Shown piece by piece: positions 52,066 to 60,393 of a stretch of DNA of 64,000 bases. Within the stretch, counting starts at the first letter, position 1. The number at the start of each line of letters is the position of its first letter. The DNA is from Microbacterium yannicii PS01 (GTDB lineage: Bacteria > Actinomycetota > Actinomycetes > Actinomycetales > Microbacteriaceae): positions 1 to 64,000 of the forward strand of contig NZ_CAJF01000001.1 of the NCBI RefSeq assembly GCF_000304335.1. Reading direction: 5' to 3'. The notes under the pieces were generated by a model. That model saw only the letters and a list, made by a program, of their open reading frames with translations. It did no database searches and was not told the DNA's origin. The translations under genes and the position numbers were made by a program.

Positions 52066-52545
52066 ATGACCCGCGCCGCCGTGATCACCGTCTCGGACCG
52101 TTCCGCCGCCGGCCAGCGCGAGGACGTCAGCGGCCCGATCGCCGTCGCGGCCCTGCGTGAGGCGGGCTTCGACTGCGCCGACGCCGTCGTGGTGCCCGAC
52201 GGTGCCGACAGCGTCGAGCGCGCGGTGACCGCCGAGGTGGTCGCGGGAGTGAAGCTCGTCGTCACCACGGGCGGCACGGGGGTCGCGCCGCGGGACCAGA
52301 CGCCCGAGGGCACCGCGCGGGTCATCACGCGCACGGTCCCCGGCATCGCCGAGGAGCTGCGCCGCCGGGGCGCGACCGAGAAGCCCGCGGGCATGCTGAC
52401 TCGTGGCGTCGCCGGCGTCGTGGACCCCCATGGCGTGCTCGTGGTGAACCTGCCCGGCTCGCCGGGCGGGGTCGCTTCCGGCATGCCGGTGGTGCTGTCG
52501 GTCGCGCGCCATGTGATCGATCAGCTCGGCGGGAGCGACCACTGA
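52066..52545 (+). CDS. mog: MogA/MoaB-type molybdopterin adenylyltransferase
   Basis: A protein of 159 residues with the MoaB/Mog fold: AAVITVSDRSAAGQREDVSGP, LVVTTGGTGVAPRDQTPEGT and VNLPGSPGG. It adenylates molybdopterin before Mo insertion by MoeA. TAGGCT (52054-52059) ends 6 nt before ATG 52066, so it has its own leaderless promoter although it lies only 44 bases after the oxidoreductase gene. Its stop overlaps the moaE start. Confidence 0.92.
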   Translation: MTRAAVITVSDRSAAGQREDVSGPIAVAALREAGFDCADAVVVPDGADSVERAVTAEVVAGVKLVVTTGGTGVAPRDQTPEGTARVITRTVPGIAEELRRRGATEKPAGMLTRGVAGVVDPHGVLVVNLPGSPGGVASGMPVVLSVARHVIDQLGGSDH

Positions 52546-52973
52546 TGCCGGGCGTCCGCGTCGCCGCGATCAGCGCCGAGCCGCTCGACCTCGACGCTCA
52601 TCTGCGCGCGGTCGACGATGCGCACGCCGGCGCGGTGACGACGTTCGTGGGTCGCGTGCGCGATCACGATCCGGATGCCGCCGCCCCTGTCGTCGCGCTG
52701 GAGTACTCCGCTCACCCCGACGCTCAGACCGCACTCCAGCGCATCGCCGAGGAGTCCGTCGGCTCGTCGGGCGCCGTGGTCGCGGTGTCGCACCGGATCG
52801 GGCGGCTGGAGGTCGGCGATGCCGCCGTTGTGATCGCGGTCGCCGCGGCGCACCGCGCCGAGGCGTTCGAGGTCTGCCGCGCGATCATCGAGACGATCAA
52901 GCACGACCTTCCGGTGTGGAAGCGCCAGGTCGAGTCCGACGGCACGGCCACCTGGCTCGGCCTCGGCGGCTGA
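52545..52973 (+). CDS. moaE: Molybdopterin synthase large subunit MoaE
   Basis: A protein of 142 residues with GAVTTFVGRVRDHD, LEYSAHP, SHRIGRLEVGDAAVVIAVAA and the catalytic KHDLPVWKRQ near the C-terminus. With thiocarboxylated MoaD it adds the dithiolene sulfurs to precursor Z. The ATG overlaps the mog stop (TGATG). Its partner moaD is encoded convergently, 8 bases beyond its end. Confidence 0.95.
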   Translation: MPGVRVAAISAEPLDLDAHLRAVDDAHAGAVTTFVGRVRDHDPDAAAPVVALEYSAHPDAQTALQRIAEESVGSSGAVVAVSHRIGRLEVGDAAVVIAVAAAHRAEAFEVCRAIIETIKHDLPVWKRQVESDGTATWLGLGG

Positions 52974-52981
52974 GCAGGCGG

Positions 52982-53215
52982 TCAGCCGCCGGCGAAAGGC
53001 GGCAGGACGTCCACGAGATCGTCGGCCGCGAGCGGGGTGTCGTCGTCGACGCGGGCGCCGCCGACCAGGACGGCGCATCGGGGGAGGATGCCGCCGAGCT
53101 CGGGGTAGGCGGCCGCGACGGCGTGGCGCAGGTCGCCGAGGGTCGCCTCCGCGCGCCGCTCGCTGTCGCGTCCCGCTGCGTCCTGCGCGGCGGCGAAGTA
53201 CCGGACGACCGCCAC
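52982..53215 (-). CDS. moaD: Molybdopterin synthase small subunit MoaD
   Basis: A protein of 77 residues starting at GTG 53215 (VAVVRYFAAAQDAAG) and ending in PPFAGG. The ubiquitin-like length and terminal Gly-Gly are diagnostic: the last Gly is adenylated by MoeB and sulfurated. The start shares a base with the stop of the DUF6457 gene (TAGTG). The longer frame in which it lies is otherwise an Arg-rich shadow of that gene. Confidence 0.92.
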   Translation of the reverse strand: MAVVRYFAAAQDAAGRDSERRAEATLGDLRHAVAAAYPELGGILPRCAVLVGGARVDDDTPLAADDLVDVLPPFAGG

Positions 53216-53484
53216 TACTGGTTCCAGTCGGCGGCGAGTGCCGCGACGGCGTCGAGCGCGGCGCGGATCTCGGCCGGGTCGGTGCCGGCGCGCCCGGCGA
53301 TCAGGCCGGCGACGAAGGCGCCGAGGGGCGCTGCGGGACGCGCGACCCCGTTCGCGACGTCGCGCGTGAGGTCGAGCACCGCTGCGACGGGCACGTCGTC
53401 CTCGGCGAGACCGAATCGCTCGCGCAGGGCCGCGGCCCACGCGTCGAGCGCCTCGGGCGGAAGGGTGCGGGACTGATCGCTCAT
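53215..53484 (-). CDS. DUF6457 family protein of molybdenum-cofactor clusters
   Basis: A protein of 89 residues. The helical core WAAALRERFGLAEDDVPVAAVLDLTRDVANGVARPAAPLG (read in two halves) fits DUF6457, a small family found in actinobacteria beside moaD and mobA. There is no catalytic motif. It overlaps mobA at its start (4 bases) and moaD at its end, so it is firmly inside the cofactor operon; a role in cofactor handling is inferred only from position. Confidence 0.82.
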   Translation of the reverse strand: MSDQSRTLPPEALDAWAAALRERFGLAEDDVPVAAVLDLTRDVANGVARPAAPLGAFVAGLIAGRAGTDPAEIRAALDAVAALAADWNQ

Positions 53485-54188
53485 GAGGGCTCCTCCGGAG
53501 GATGGGGCGCGCCGCGGTCGAAGGCTCGATCGGAGGACGCGTTCCCGGCGCGCAGCCGGGCCTTCTCCAGATCCTCCCACGTGTCGATGTCGTCGATGAG
53601 ATCGTCTTGGCTCGGATCGCCGGAGGCGGTGATCACGGTGATGGCCAGGTCGTCGAGGAGGGCTCGGACCGGAGCATTCCGGCCGCGATCCGGGAGAGCG
53701 GATGCCGCGTCCCGCAGCGCCTCCGTGCGGTAGACGCCGGTGAGCCACTGCGGCCGGCTCGCGGCGTCGCCGAGGCACACGCCGTCGGTATCGACAGGAA
53801 GCAGCACGATGTCTGCCAGCAAGCGCGCCACCGCCGCACCGACGCCGGGGAGGTCGCACGCGAGCAGGAGTGTCCACTCAGGGCTGCTCTCCTGCCTCCA
53901 AGACTCCAATGCCGCGACGACCGCAGCCGCCGGCCCGCCGAACGGAGGCTCCTCGCGAACCCAGGTCACCGGGAGCGATTCATCGAGCACGGGGGCCGCG
54001 ACGGTGAGAGGCCGGGCCCCGGCATCCCTCGCCGCACCGACGGCCGCGGCCAGCAGGGTGCGGCCGCCGACCTCGAACAGGGCCTTGGTCGCTCCGTCGA
54101 CGCGTGTGGCGCGTCCGCCCGCGAGCAGGATCGCGCCGAGACCGCCCGGCACGGCCGCGGGGCGGGGAGTCGCTGCGGCTTCGGGCAT
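53481..54188 (-). CDS. mobA: Molybdenum cofactor guanylyltransferase-like protein
   Basis: A protein of 235 residues with a nucleotidyltransferase fold: ILLAGGRATRVDGATKALFEV at the N-terminus (split here after the 20th residue for reading), LLLACDLPGVGAAVARLL with the metal Asp. The canonical GxDKA of MobA is GATKA, so one acidic residue is replaced. A C-terminal tail follows (from about 205). It should attach GMP to Mo-molybdopterin for the YdeP-type enzyme. Starts at ATG 54188, overlapping moaC's stop (ATGA). Confidence 0.8.
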   Translation of the reverse strand: MPEAAATPRPAAVPGGLGAILLAGGRATRVDGATKALFEVGGRTLLAAAVGAARDAGARPLTVAAPVLDESLPVTWVREEPPFGGPAAAVVAALESWRQESSPEWTLLLACDLPGVGAAVARLLADIVLLPVDTDGVCLGDAASRPQWLTGVYRTEALRDAASALPDRGRNAPVRALLDDLAITVITASGDPSQDDLIDDIDTWEDLEKARLRAGNASSDRAFDRGAPHPPEEPS

Positions 54189-54664
54189 CAGCTCTCGCCG
54201 GGACGGTGCCAGTCGCCGCTCTTGCCGCCGGTCTTCGTCACGATCCGCACGTTCTCGATCGACGTGGACTTGTCGAGGCCCTTCACCATGTCGACGACGG
54301 CGAGGGCGGCGACGGAGACGGCGGTGAGGGCCTCCATTTCGACGCCGGTGCGGTCGGCGGTGCGGACGGTGGCCTCGACGCTGACCCCGTCGTCCTCGAC
54401 GGCGAGATCGACGGCCGCGCCGTGCACCCCGATGACGTGGGCGAGGGGAAGCAGCTCGGGAGTCCGCTTGGCCGCCTGGATGCCGGAGATCCGGGCCACC
54501 GCCAGGACGTCGCCCTTCGGCACCGTCCCCTCGCGGAGGGCGGCGACCACTTCGGGCGTGCACCGCACGAACCCGCGGGCGGTGGCGGAGCGGACCGTCG
54601 GCTGCTTCTGTGTGACGTCGACCATACGGGCGTGGCCGGCCTCGTCGAGGTGCGTGAAGCTCAT
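54188..54664 (-). CDS. moaC: Cyclic pyranopterin monophosphate synthase MoaC
   Basis: A protein of 158 residues. FTHLDEAGHARMVDVTQKQ, KRTPELLPLAHVIGVHG and TGVEMEALTAVSVAALAVVDM plus IVTKTGGKSGDW match MoaC along the whole length. It acts with MoaA in the first step of molybdopterin synthesis; moaA is not in the window. It overlaps moeA upstream and mobA downstream by 4 bases each. Confidence 0.95.
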   Translation of the reverse strand: MSFTHLDEAGHARMVDVTQKQPTVRSATARGFVRCTPEVVAALREGTVPKGDVLAVARISGIQAAKRTPELLPLAHVIGVHGAAVDLAVEDDGVSVEATVRTADRTGVEMEALTAVSVAALAVVDMVKGLDKSTSIENVRIVTKTGGKSGDWHRPGES

Positions 54665-55905
54665 GAGATCAGCATGACATCGACGACGTCGCCCGCAGCC
54701 ACCGCCTCCACATCTGCGGGCACCACCGCGTAGGCCTCAGCCCGCCCCAGTCCGCCCGCGAGGTGCGATCCGCCCGTCGTGGCCGGCACCGCACGCCACG
54801 CGTGCGAGTCGGAGCGGTCGATAGTCACGGGAAGATACTGGCGCCGCCCCGGCGGGGTACGCCACGCGGCCTTCGCGGCGAGCGCGAGCGTCGGGCGCTG
54901 GACCTCCGACCGGCCCTGAAGGCGCAGCAGCGCCGGGCGCACGAAGACCTCGAACGACACCGCCGCGCTGACCGGGTTGCCGGGCAGCCCGAACAGCAGC
55001 GTGCCCGAGTTCAGGCGTCCGAACCCCTGCGGCTTGCCGGGCTGCATCGCGACTTTCGAGAAGGTCATCGCGTCGGCGAGGGTGGTCTTGACGACCTCGT
55101 ACGCTCCCGCGCTGACCCCGCCGGAGAACACCACGAGATCGACGCGCTCGGGGGAGCCGGGATCGGTCAGCTCGGCCACCAGCGTCTGCAGCTGGTCGCC
55201 CTCGTCGCTGACACTCGCGCGGCGGACGATGAGGGCGCCGGTCTCAGCGACCAGTCCGCTGAGCAGGCGGCTGTTCGACTCGGGGATCTGCCCGCGACGC
55301 AACGGCGCACCGGGCTCGGCGAGCTCGCTGCCGGTCGAGATGACCGCGACCCGCGGCTGCCGCGAGACGACGAGCTCGGCGACCCCGCACGCGGCGGCGG
55401 CGGCGACCTGGAGGGGCCCGAGAAGCGCGCCCGCGGGCAGCACCTCGTCGCCGCGACGGGCGTCCTCACCCGCCCGGCGCACGTGCACGCCGGGCCCGCG
55501 AGGTGCAGCCACGACACGGATCTCGTCGCGCGAGTCTGCGAGCCCGCCCGCGGTGTCTTCGAACGGCACGATCGCGTCGGCGTCGGCGGGAACGGGTGAC
55601 CCGGTCATGATGCGGGCCGCCTCGCCGGAACGCAGCGCCGGGTCGTCGGTGGTGCCGGCGGGCAGGTCCGCGACGACCCGGAGCAGGGCCGGAGCCGTGG
55701 CCGCGGCATCCTTCACATCCGCGAAGCGCACGGCGAAGCCGTCCATGGCCGAATTGTCGAACACCGGGATGTCGACCGCGGCGCGCACCGGAGCGCGCAG
55801 GGTGCGGCCGTAGGCGTCGTCGAGTGCCACCGTCTCGGTGGGCAGCGCCAAAGCGGCCGCGAGGATCTCGCCGAGGTGCTCCTCGACGCTGCGCAGCCCG
55901 CTCAC
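54661..55905 (-). CDS. moeA: Molybdopterin molybdenumtransferase MoeA
   Basis: A protein of 414 residues with MoeA landmarks: PVFDNSAMDGFAVRF, GEAARIMTGSPVPADADAIVP (two parts), VAVISTGSELAEPG, GQIPESNSRLL and the FSGGVSAGAYEVVK and GLPGNPVSAAVSF loops. It inserts molybdate into adenylated molybdopterin made by Mog. GTG 55905 overlaps the moeB stop (GTGA). Confidence 0.95.
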   Translation of the reverse strand: MSGLRSVEEHLGEILAAALALPTETVALDDAYGRTLRAPVRAAVDIPVFDNSAMDGFAVRFADVKDAAATAPALLRVVADLPAGTTDDPALRSGEAARIMTGSPVPADADAIVPFEDTAGGLADSRDEIRVVAAPRGPGVHVRRAGEDARRGDEVLPAGALLGPLQVAAAAACGVAELVVSRQPRVAVISTGSELAEPGAPLRRGQIPESNSRLLSGLVAETGALIVRRASVSDEGDQLQTLVAELTDPGSPERVDLVVFSGGVSAGAYEVVKTTLADAMTFSKVAMQPGKPQGFGRLNSGTLLFGLPGNPVSAAVSFEVFVRPALLRLQGRSEVQRPTLALAAKAAWRTPPGRRQYLPVTIDRSDSHAWRAVPATTGGSHLAGGLGRAEAYAVVPADVEAVAAGDVVDVMLIS

Positions 55906-57047
55906 GCGGGAACCGTCACCGGTGCGCCGGCGCGGGTCCACGCCTCGATGCCGCCGGCGAGGACGGATGCCTCGATCCCTGCCGCGCGCAGCGCTGTCGC
56001 CGCACGCTGTGCACGCATGCCCACCTGGCACACCACGACGACCGGACCGGCGCCGGCTCGCGTGGGTTCGGCGAGGAGGTCGCCCAGCGGCACGAGCACC
56101 GACTCGGGGATCACCCCTTGCGCGGTCTCCCACGTCTCGCGGACGTCGACGAACACCGCGCCCGCAGCGTGCGCGGCCCGCGCCTCGGCGGGGGAGAGCT
56201 GTGCGGTCGTTGCGGCGCCAGACGGTGCAACCTCGAACCGCACGGCGCTCTCACGCGGTTCGACCGGTGCTGCGGACGCCTGCGCCGGCCGCAGCGGCAC
56301 CTCGTCGGTACGGCCGCGCAGGGCATCGATCACGACGACACGGCCGAGAAGCGGCTCGCCGATGCCGGTGAGGAGCTTGATGGCCTCCGTCGCGAGCAGG
56401 GCGCCGACCTGCAGGCACAGTGCGCCCAGCACGCCGACCTGTGCGCACGAGGGAACGTCGCCCACGGCATCCGGCGGATACAGGTCTCGCAGCAGCACGG
56501 GCATCACACCCGCCGGCGGCGCCGACCAGAACACCGTCGCCTGCGCATGGAACTCCTGCACGACGCCCCACACCAGGGGGACCCCGAGCTCTTCGCACGC
56601 TGTCGCGACGACGGCACGTGTCTCGAACGTGTCGCTGCCGTCGATCACCACGTCGGCGCCCGCGAGCAGGTCGCGCGCGGTGTCGGCGGTGATCCGCTGG
56701 GGCAGCGCGCACACCACGGTCGCGGGCGAGAGGTCGGCGCCGACCCGCAGCGCGGAGTCGACCTTGAGTGCCCCGACGTCGGTCACCCGGTGCATCACCT
56801 GTCGTTGCAGATTCGAGGCCTCGACCACGTCATCGTCGATGACGGTGAGGGTGCCGACGCCCGCGGCCGCGAGGGCGAGGACGGCGGGGGAGCCGAGGCC
56901 GCCGGCTCCGACGATCGCGACGTGCGCGGCGGCGAGACGGCGCTGGGCTTCGTCGCCGAACCCGGCGAGCACCCGATGGCGCGCCGTGCGCGTCTGCTCG
57001 GCAGCGCTCAGCGCGTCGGCCGGCTCCACGAGCGGGGGAAGAGACAT
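55902..57047 (-). CDS. moeB: MoeB/MoeZ-type MoaD-activating enzyme with rhodanese domain
   Basis: A protein of 381 residues. The N-terminal ThiF/MoeB domain has IVGAGGLGSPAVLALAAAG, VIDDDVVEASNLQRQ and GSDTFETRAVV; the rhodanese domain (about 275-380) has the active-site Cys in VVCQVGMRAQRAA. The first zinc CxxC of E. coli MoeB is replaced (LLRDLYP), as in mycobacterial MoeZ. It adenylates and may sulfurate MoaD. ATG 57047 is chosen since TAGCCT ends exactly 6 nt before it; GTG 57053 is in frame just upstream but overlaps that spacing. Confidence 0.9.
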   Translation of the reverse strand: MSLPPLVEPADALSAAEQTRTARHRVLAGFGDEAQRRLAAAHVAIVGAGGLGSPAVLALAAAGVGTLTVIDDDVVEASNLQRQVMHRVTDVGALKVDSALRVGADLSPATVVCALPQRITADTARDLLAGADVVIDGSDTFETRAVVATACEELGVPLVWGVVQEFHAQATVFWSAPPAGVMPVLLRDLYPPDAVGDVPSCAQVGVLGALCLQVGALLATEAIKLLTGIGEPLLGRVVVIDALRGRTDEVPLRPAQASAAPVEPRESAVRFEVAPSGAATTAQLSPAEARAAHAAGAVFVDVRETWETAQGVIPESVLVPLGDLLAEPTRAGAGPVVVVCQVGMRAQRAATALRAAGIEASVLAGGIEAWTRAGAPVTVPA

Positions 57048-57059
57048 GCTCACAGGCTA
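57048..57059 (-). promoter_or_regulatory. Leaderless -10 promoter deciding the moeB start
   Basis: TAGCCT (57059-57054 on the minus strand) is followed by six bases and ATG 57047. It starts the six-gene minus-strand operon moeB-moeA-moaC-mobA-DUF6457-moaD. Confidence 0.55.
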
Positions 57060-57115
57060 CGACCGCCGCGCCAGCGCCGGGCGATTCCTTCCCGATCAGT
57101 CGCACGAGCGGAGAT

Positions 57116-57138
57116 ATCTACGGCCAATAGCCGCAGAT
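57116..57138. promoter_or_regulatory. Inverted repeat between moeB and the Mop-domain regulator
   Basis: ATCTACGGC-N5-GCCGCAGAT is a 9-5-9 inverted repeat with one mismatch, 57 bases before moeB and 8 bases before the TATGGT -10 of the regulator. It is a candidate molybdate-responsive operator controlling both directions. Confidence 0.5.
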
Positions 57139-57157
57139 GCGGTGTTATGGTGACGAC

Positions 57158-57550
57158 ATGCCGACCTTCAAGATCGCCGAGGCGGCCCGGCTGCTCGGCG
57201 TCAGCGACGACACGGTGCGGCGCTGGGTCGACGCGGGAACCCTGCCCACCACCGGGGCGTCGCCGGCGGAGGTCCCGGGAGACGCGCTCGCCGCTCGCGC
57301 CATCGAGCTCGCGGCGGGCGCCGCCGATCCCGCCGACGTCCTGAGCAGCGCACGCAACCGCTTCGTCGGGCTCGTCACGCGCATCCAGCGCGACGGACTC
57401 ATGGCGCAGGTCGACATCCAGTCGGGACCGCACCGCGTCGTGTCGCTCATGTCGGCCGAGGCCGCCGACGACCTGGGCCTCGAGGTGGGTTCGCTCGCGG
57501 CGGCGGTCGTGAAGGCCACCCACGTCATCGTCGAGACGCCGAGGGGCTGA
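57158..57550 (+). CDS. Molybdate-binding mini-regulator (HTH plus one Mop domain)
   Basis: A protein of 130 residues. Residues 1-45 are an excisionase/MerR-like helix-turn-helix (FKIAEAARLLGVSDDTVRRWVDAG); residues about 64-129 are a single Mop/molbindin domain starting SARNRFVGLVTRI with GLMAQVDIQSG. Unlike E. coli ModE it has one Mop domain and a different HTH. TATGGT (57146-57151) ends 6 nt before the ATG. modA follows 3 bases after its stop, so it should sense molybdate and control uptake and cofactor genes. Confidence 0.87.
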   Translation: MPTFKIAEAARLLGVSDDTVRRWVDAGTLPTTGASPAEVPGDALAARAIELAAGAADPADVLSSARNRFVGLVTRIQRDGLMAQVDIQSGPHRVVSLMSAEAADDLGLEVGSLAAAVVKATHVIVETPRG

Positions 57551-57553
57551 CGG

Positions 57554-58408
57554 ATGCCTCGGCCCCGCGCTCCCTTCGTGCCCGGTATGCGCCGCGGCGG
57601 GGTGGCGACATATGCCGCCGCGCTGCTCGCCGGGGGTGCCCTGGTCGTCGCCGTCGCCGGCTGTGCCGCACCCGACCGATCGCCGGGCGCGGGTGTGTCC
57701 GCCGGGCCGTCCACTTCCCCGGTCGGCGGCGAGGTCTCAGGCGACCTGACGATCTTCGCGGCCGCCTCGCTCGCGGGCGCCTTCGACGAGCTCGCCGAGA
57801 TGTTCGAGCAGCGGCATCCCTCGGTCGACGTCCGCCCCATCTCGTACGACGGCTCGAGCACGCTGGCGACGCAGCTCATCGAGGGCGCGCCGGCCGATGT
57901 CTTCGCCGCGGCCGACGAGCGGACCATGGAGAAGGTGGCCGCCGCCGGTCTCGTCGACGATCTCGAGCTCTTCGCGAGCAACACGCTGGTGATCGCCGTG
58001 CCTGTCGGCAACCCCGGCGGAGTCAAGACGATCGAGGATCTCGGGTGGCCCGAGACCACCGTCGTGCTGTGCGCGCCCGAGGTGCCGTGCGGAGCGGCCT
58101 CCGGGGCGCTGCTCGCCGACAACGGCGTGGCGGTGACCGCCGCCAGCCTCGAGCAGAACGTCACCGCGGTGCTGACCAAGGTCGCCACCGGCGAGGCCGA
58201 TGCCGGGCTCGTGTACGCGACGGATGCCGCGGCGAGCGACGACGTCCGCCCTGTCGCCGCCGCCGGTGCCGAGAACGTCGTGAACCGGTACCCGATCGCG
58301 GCCCTGACCGGGGCGTCGAACCCGCCGGCGGCCGCAGCCTTCGTCGCCTTCGTCGCGTCGGACGAGGGCCAGGCGGTGCTCTCGAGCTTCGGCTTCGGCA
58401 CGCCATGA
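57554..58408 (+). CDS. modA: Molybdate-binding lipoprotein ModA
   Basis: A protein of 284 residues. The signal peptide ends in lipobox VAGC (Cys about residue 36), and the mature protein shows ModA features: LTIFAAASLAGAFDELAEMF, YDGSSTLATQLIEGAPADVFAAAD, VLCAPEVPCGAASGALL and GLVYATDAA. It captures molybdate or tungstate. ATG 57587 is a possible shorter start. It overlaps modB by 4 bases. Confidence 0.95.
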   Translation: MPRPRAPFVPGMRRGGVATYAAALLAGGALVVAVAGCAAPDRSPGAGVSAGPSTSPVGGEVSGDLTIFAAASLAGAFDELAEMFEQRHPSVDVRPISYDGSSTLATQLIEGAPADVFAAADERTMEKVAAAGLVDDLELFASNTLVIAVPVGNPGGVKTIEDLGWPETTVVLCAPEVPCGAASGALLADNGVAVTAASLEQNVTAVLTKVATGEADAGLVYATDAAASDDVRPVAAAGAENVVNRYPIAALTGASNPPAAAAFVAFVASDEGQAVLSSFGFGTP

Positions 58409-59259
58409 GCGCGGTCACCGCACACCGCGGCGAACCTCTCCCGCTCACCCGGCGATCGCGCGCCGACCGGACCGGGTTCGTGCCCCGCGTCCTCGCGGTG
58501 CCTGCCGTCCTCGGGCTGGCGCTTCTGGTGCTGCCGCTTGCCGCGCTCGTGCTGCGCGTCGAGTGGGCGACGCTGTGGAGCGATGTCACGTCGCCCGCGG
58601 CCCTGTCGGCACTCGGACTGTCGCTGCTGACCGGCCTCATCGCCACCGCCGTCTGCGTCGTGCTCGGCGTTCCGCTCGCCCTGTCGATCGCACGCAGCGA
58701 TGCCCGCTCCGCGGCGGTGCTCCGCGCGATCGTGACCGTGCCGCTCGTGCTGCCGCCGATGGTCGGCGGCGTGGCGATGCTGTTCCTCTTCGGGCGCACC
58801 AGCTGGCTGGGGGGTGTGCTCGGGGAGTGGGGCGTCCGCATCCCGTTCACGACCGCCGCCGTGGTGCTGGCCCAGACCTTCGTCGCGCTGCCCTTCCTGG
58901 TGCTCGCTCTCGAGGGTTCGCTGCGGTCGACGGGCATCGGCTACGAGCAGACAGCGGCGGGTCTCGGCGCGGGCCGCTGGACCATCCTCGCGCGCGTCAC
59001 GCTTCCTCTCGCCGCTCCGGGCCTGATCGCGGGCATCGTACTGTGCTTCGCGCGGGCGATCGGAGAATTCGGAGCGACCGCGCTCTTCGCCGGCAATGCC
59101 CCCGGTGTGACGCAGACCATGCCGCTGGCCATCTACACCGCCTTCAACGGCGCGGGCGTCTCGCAGGGCACCGCCGTGGCGCTGTCGCTGCTGCTGCTGG
59201 TCACGGCGGTCGGGGTGCTGCTCCTCGTGCGGGCCTGGCGTGCCGAGGCACCGCGGTGA
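58405..59259 (+). CDS. modB: Molybdate ABC transporter permease ModB
   Basis: A protein of 284 residues with five to six membrane segments. VPLVLPPMVGGVAMLFLFGR and the ABC-coupling loop EQTAAGLGAGRWTILARVTLP followed by ARAIGEFGATALFAGN are specific to ModB/CysT-type permeases. Start and stop overlap the neighbouring genes by 4 bases each, so modABC is one translational unit. Confidence 0.95.
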   Translation: MSAVTAHRGEPLPLTRRSRADRTGFVPRVLAVPAVLGLALLVLPLAALVLRVEWATLWSDVTSPAALSALGLSLLTGLIATAVCVVLGVPLALSIARSDARSAAVLRAIVTVPLVLPPMVGGVAMLFLFGRTSWLGGVLGEWGVRIPFTTAAVVLAQTFVALPFLVLALEGSLRSTGIGYEQTAAGLGAGRWTILARVTLPLAAPGLIAGIVLCFARAIGEFGATALFAGNAPGVTQTMPLAIYTAFNGAGVSQGTAVALSLLLLVTAVGVLLLVRAWRAEAPR

Positions 59260-60383
59260 GCGACAGCGCGATCCGAGCACCGGGCCGGGCCGCGACGGGC
59301 CGCCTCGATGCCCGCGTCGTCGTGCACCGCGACGGATTCCGGCTGGATGCCGCACTTCAGGCCGAGCCGGGAACGGTCGTCGCCCTCATGGGGCCGAGCG
59401 GCGCCGGCAAGTCCACCCTGCTCGGCGTTCTCGCCGGGCTCGTCGCGCTCGATGACGGGCACGTGAGGCTGGGGGAGCGGATCCTCGATAGCGCCGTCCC
59501 GAGCCGACGGCGGGTGGCGCCGTCCCGGCGCGGCATCGTGCTGCTCGGCCAGAATCCGCGCCTCTTCCCCCATCTCAGCGCAAACGCGAACATCGCATTC
59601 GGTCTCCGGATCCACGGCGTGCCGAAGACGGATGCCGCAGCCGTGGCCGACGACTGGCTGCAGCGCGTCGGACTGCCGGGGCTCGGTGCCCGGCGCCCTT
59701 CCCAGCTGTCGGGCGGGCAGCAGCAGCGGATCGCGCTCGCCCGCGCCCTGGCGACCGGTCCGGCCGCACTCCTTCTCGACGAGCCGCTGACGTCGCTCGA
59801 CGCCGAGACGGCGGCCGACGTGCGCGCGCTGCTGCACGAGCAGCTCGTCGCCACCGGCACCACGGCGATCGTCGCGACGCACGACGCCGTCGACGCGGTG
59901 TCGCTCGCGCAGCGGCTCGTGGTGCTCGAGGACGGCCGGGTCACCCAGTCGGGACCGGTGCGCGACGTCCTGGCAGCGCCGGCCACCCGGTTCAGCGCCG
60001 CCGTCGCGGGCCTGAACCGCGTCGAGGGGCGACGGGAGAGCGGTCGGTGGCGAAGCGGCGGGCTCACGCTCCCGGCACGCGACGACGGCCCGGCCGCGGC
60101 ACCCGGATCCGGCGCTGCTGTCGCCGCGATCTTCCGGCCCTCCGCGGTGAGGATCGCGGCCGCCCACGTCGGAGCGGACGCGCGCGACGGTGCCTGGCGC
60201 GCGCGGGTCGTCCGGCTGGAGCAGACGCCCGCAGGGGTACGGGTGCGCACCGCCGACCCCGACGTCGCGGTCGACGTGGCGGCCGAGAGCGCGACGGGCC
60301 TCGCCGTCGGCGCGACGGTCGGTCTGCGATTGGATCCGGCCGAGGTGCGGTTCGTCCCGGCGCACGTCGAGCGCGTCTCATAG
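59256..60383 (+). CDS. modC: Molybdate ABC transporter ATPase ModC
   Basis: A protein of 375 residues. Walker A GPSGAGKS (46-53), signature LSGGQQQR, Walker B ALLLDEPLTSLD and the H-loop VATHDAVDA are intact. Residues about 300-372 resemble a TOBE/Mop domain, which in this family binds molybdate and can inhibit transport. The GTG start overlaps the modB stop. It ends the operon; the next gene has its own -10 overlapping this stop. Confidence 0.93.
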   Translation: MSDSAIRAPGRAATGRLDARVVVHRDGFRLDAALQAEPGTVVALMGPSGAGKSTLLGVLAGLVALDDGHVRLGERILDSAVPSRRRVAPSRRGIVLLGQNPRLFPHLSANANIAFGLRIHGVPKTDAAAVADDWLQRVGLPGLGARRPSQLSGGQQQRIALARALATGPAALLLDEPLTSLDAETAADVRALLHEQLVATGTTAIVATHDAVDAVSLAQRLVVLEDGRVTQSGPVRDVLAAPATRFSAAVAGLNRVEGRRESGRWRSGGLTLPARDDGPAAAPGSGAAVAAIFRPSAVRIAAAHVGADARDGAWRARVVRLEQTPAGVRVRTADPDVAVDVAAESATGLAVGATVGLRLDPAEVRFVPAHVERVS

Positions 60384-60393
60384 ACTCGCCCGG

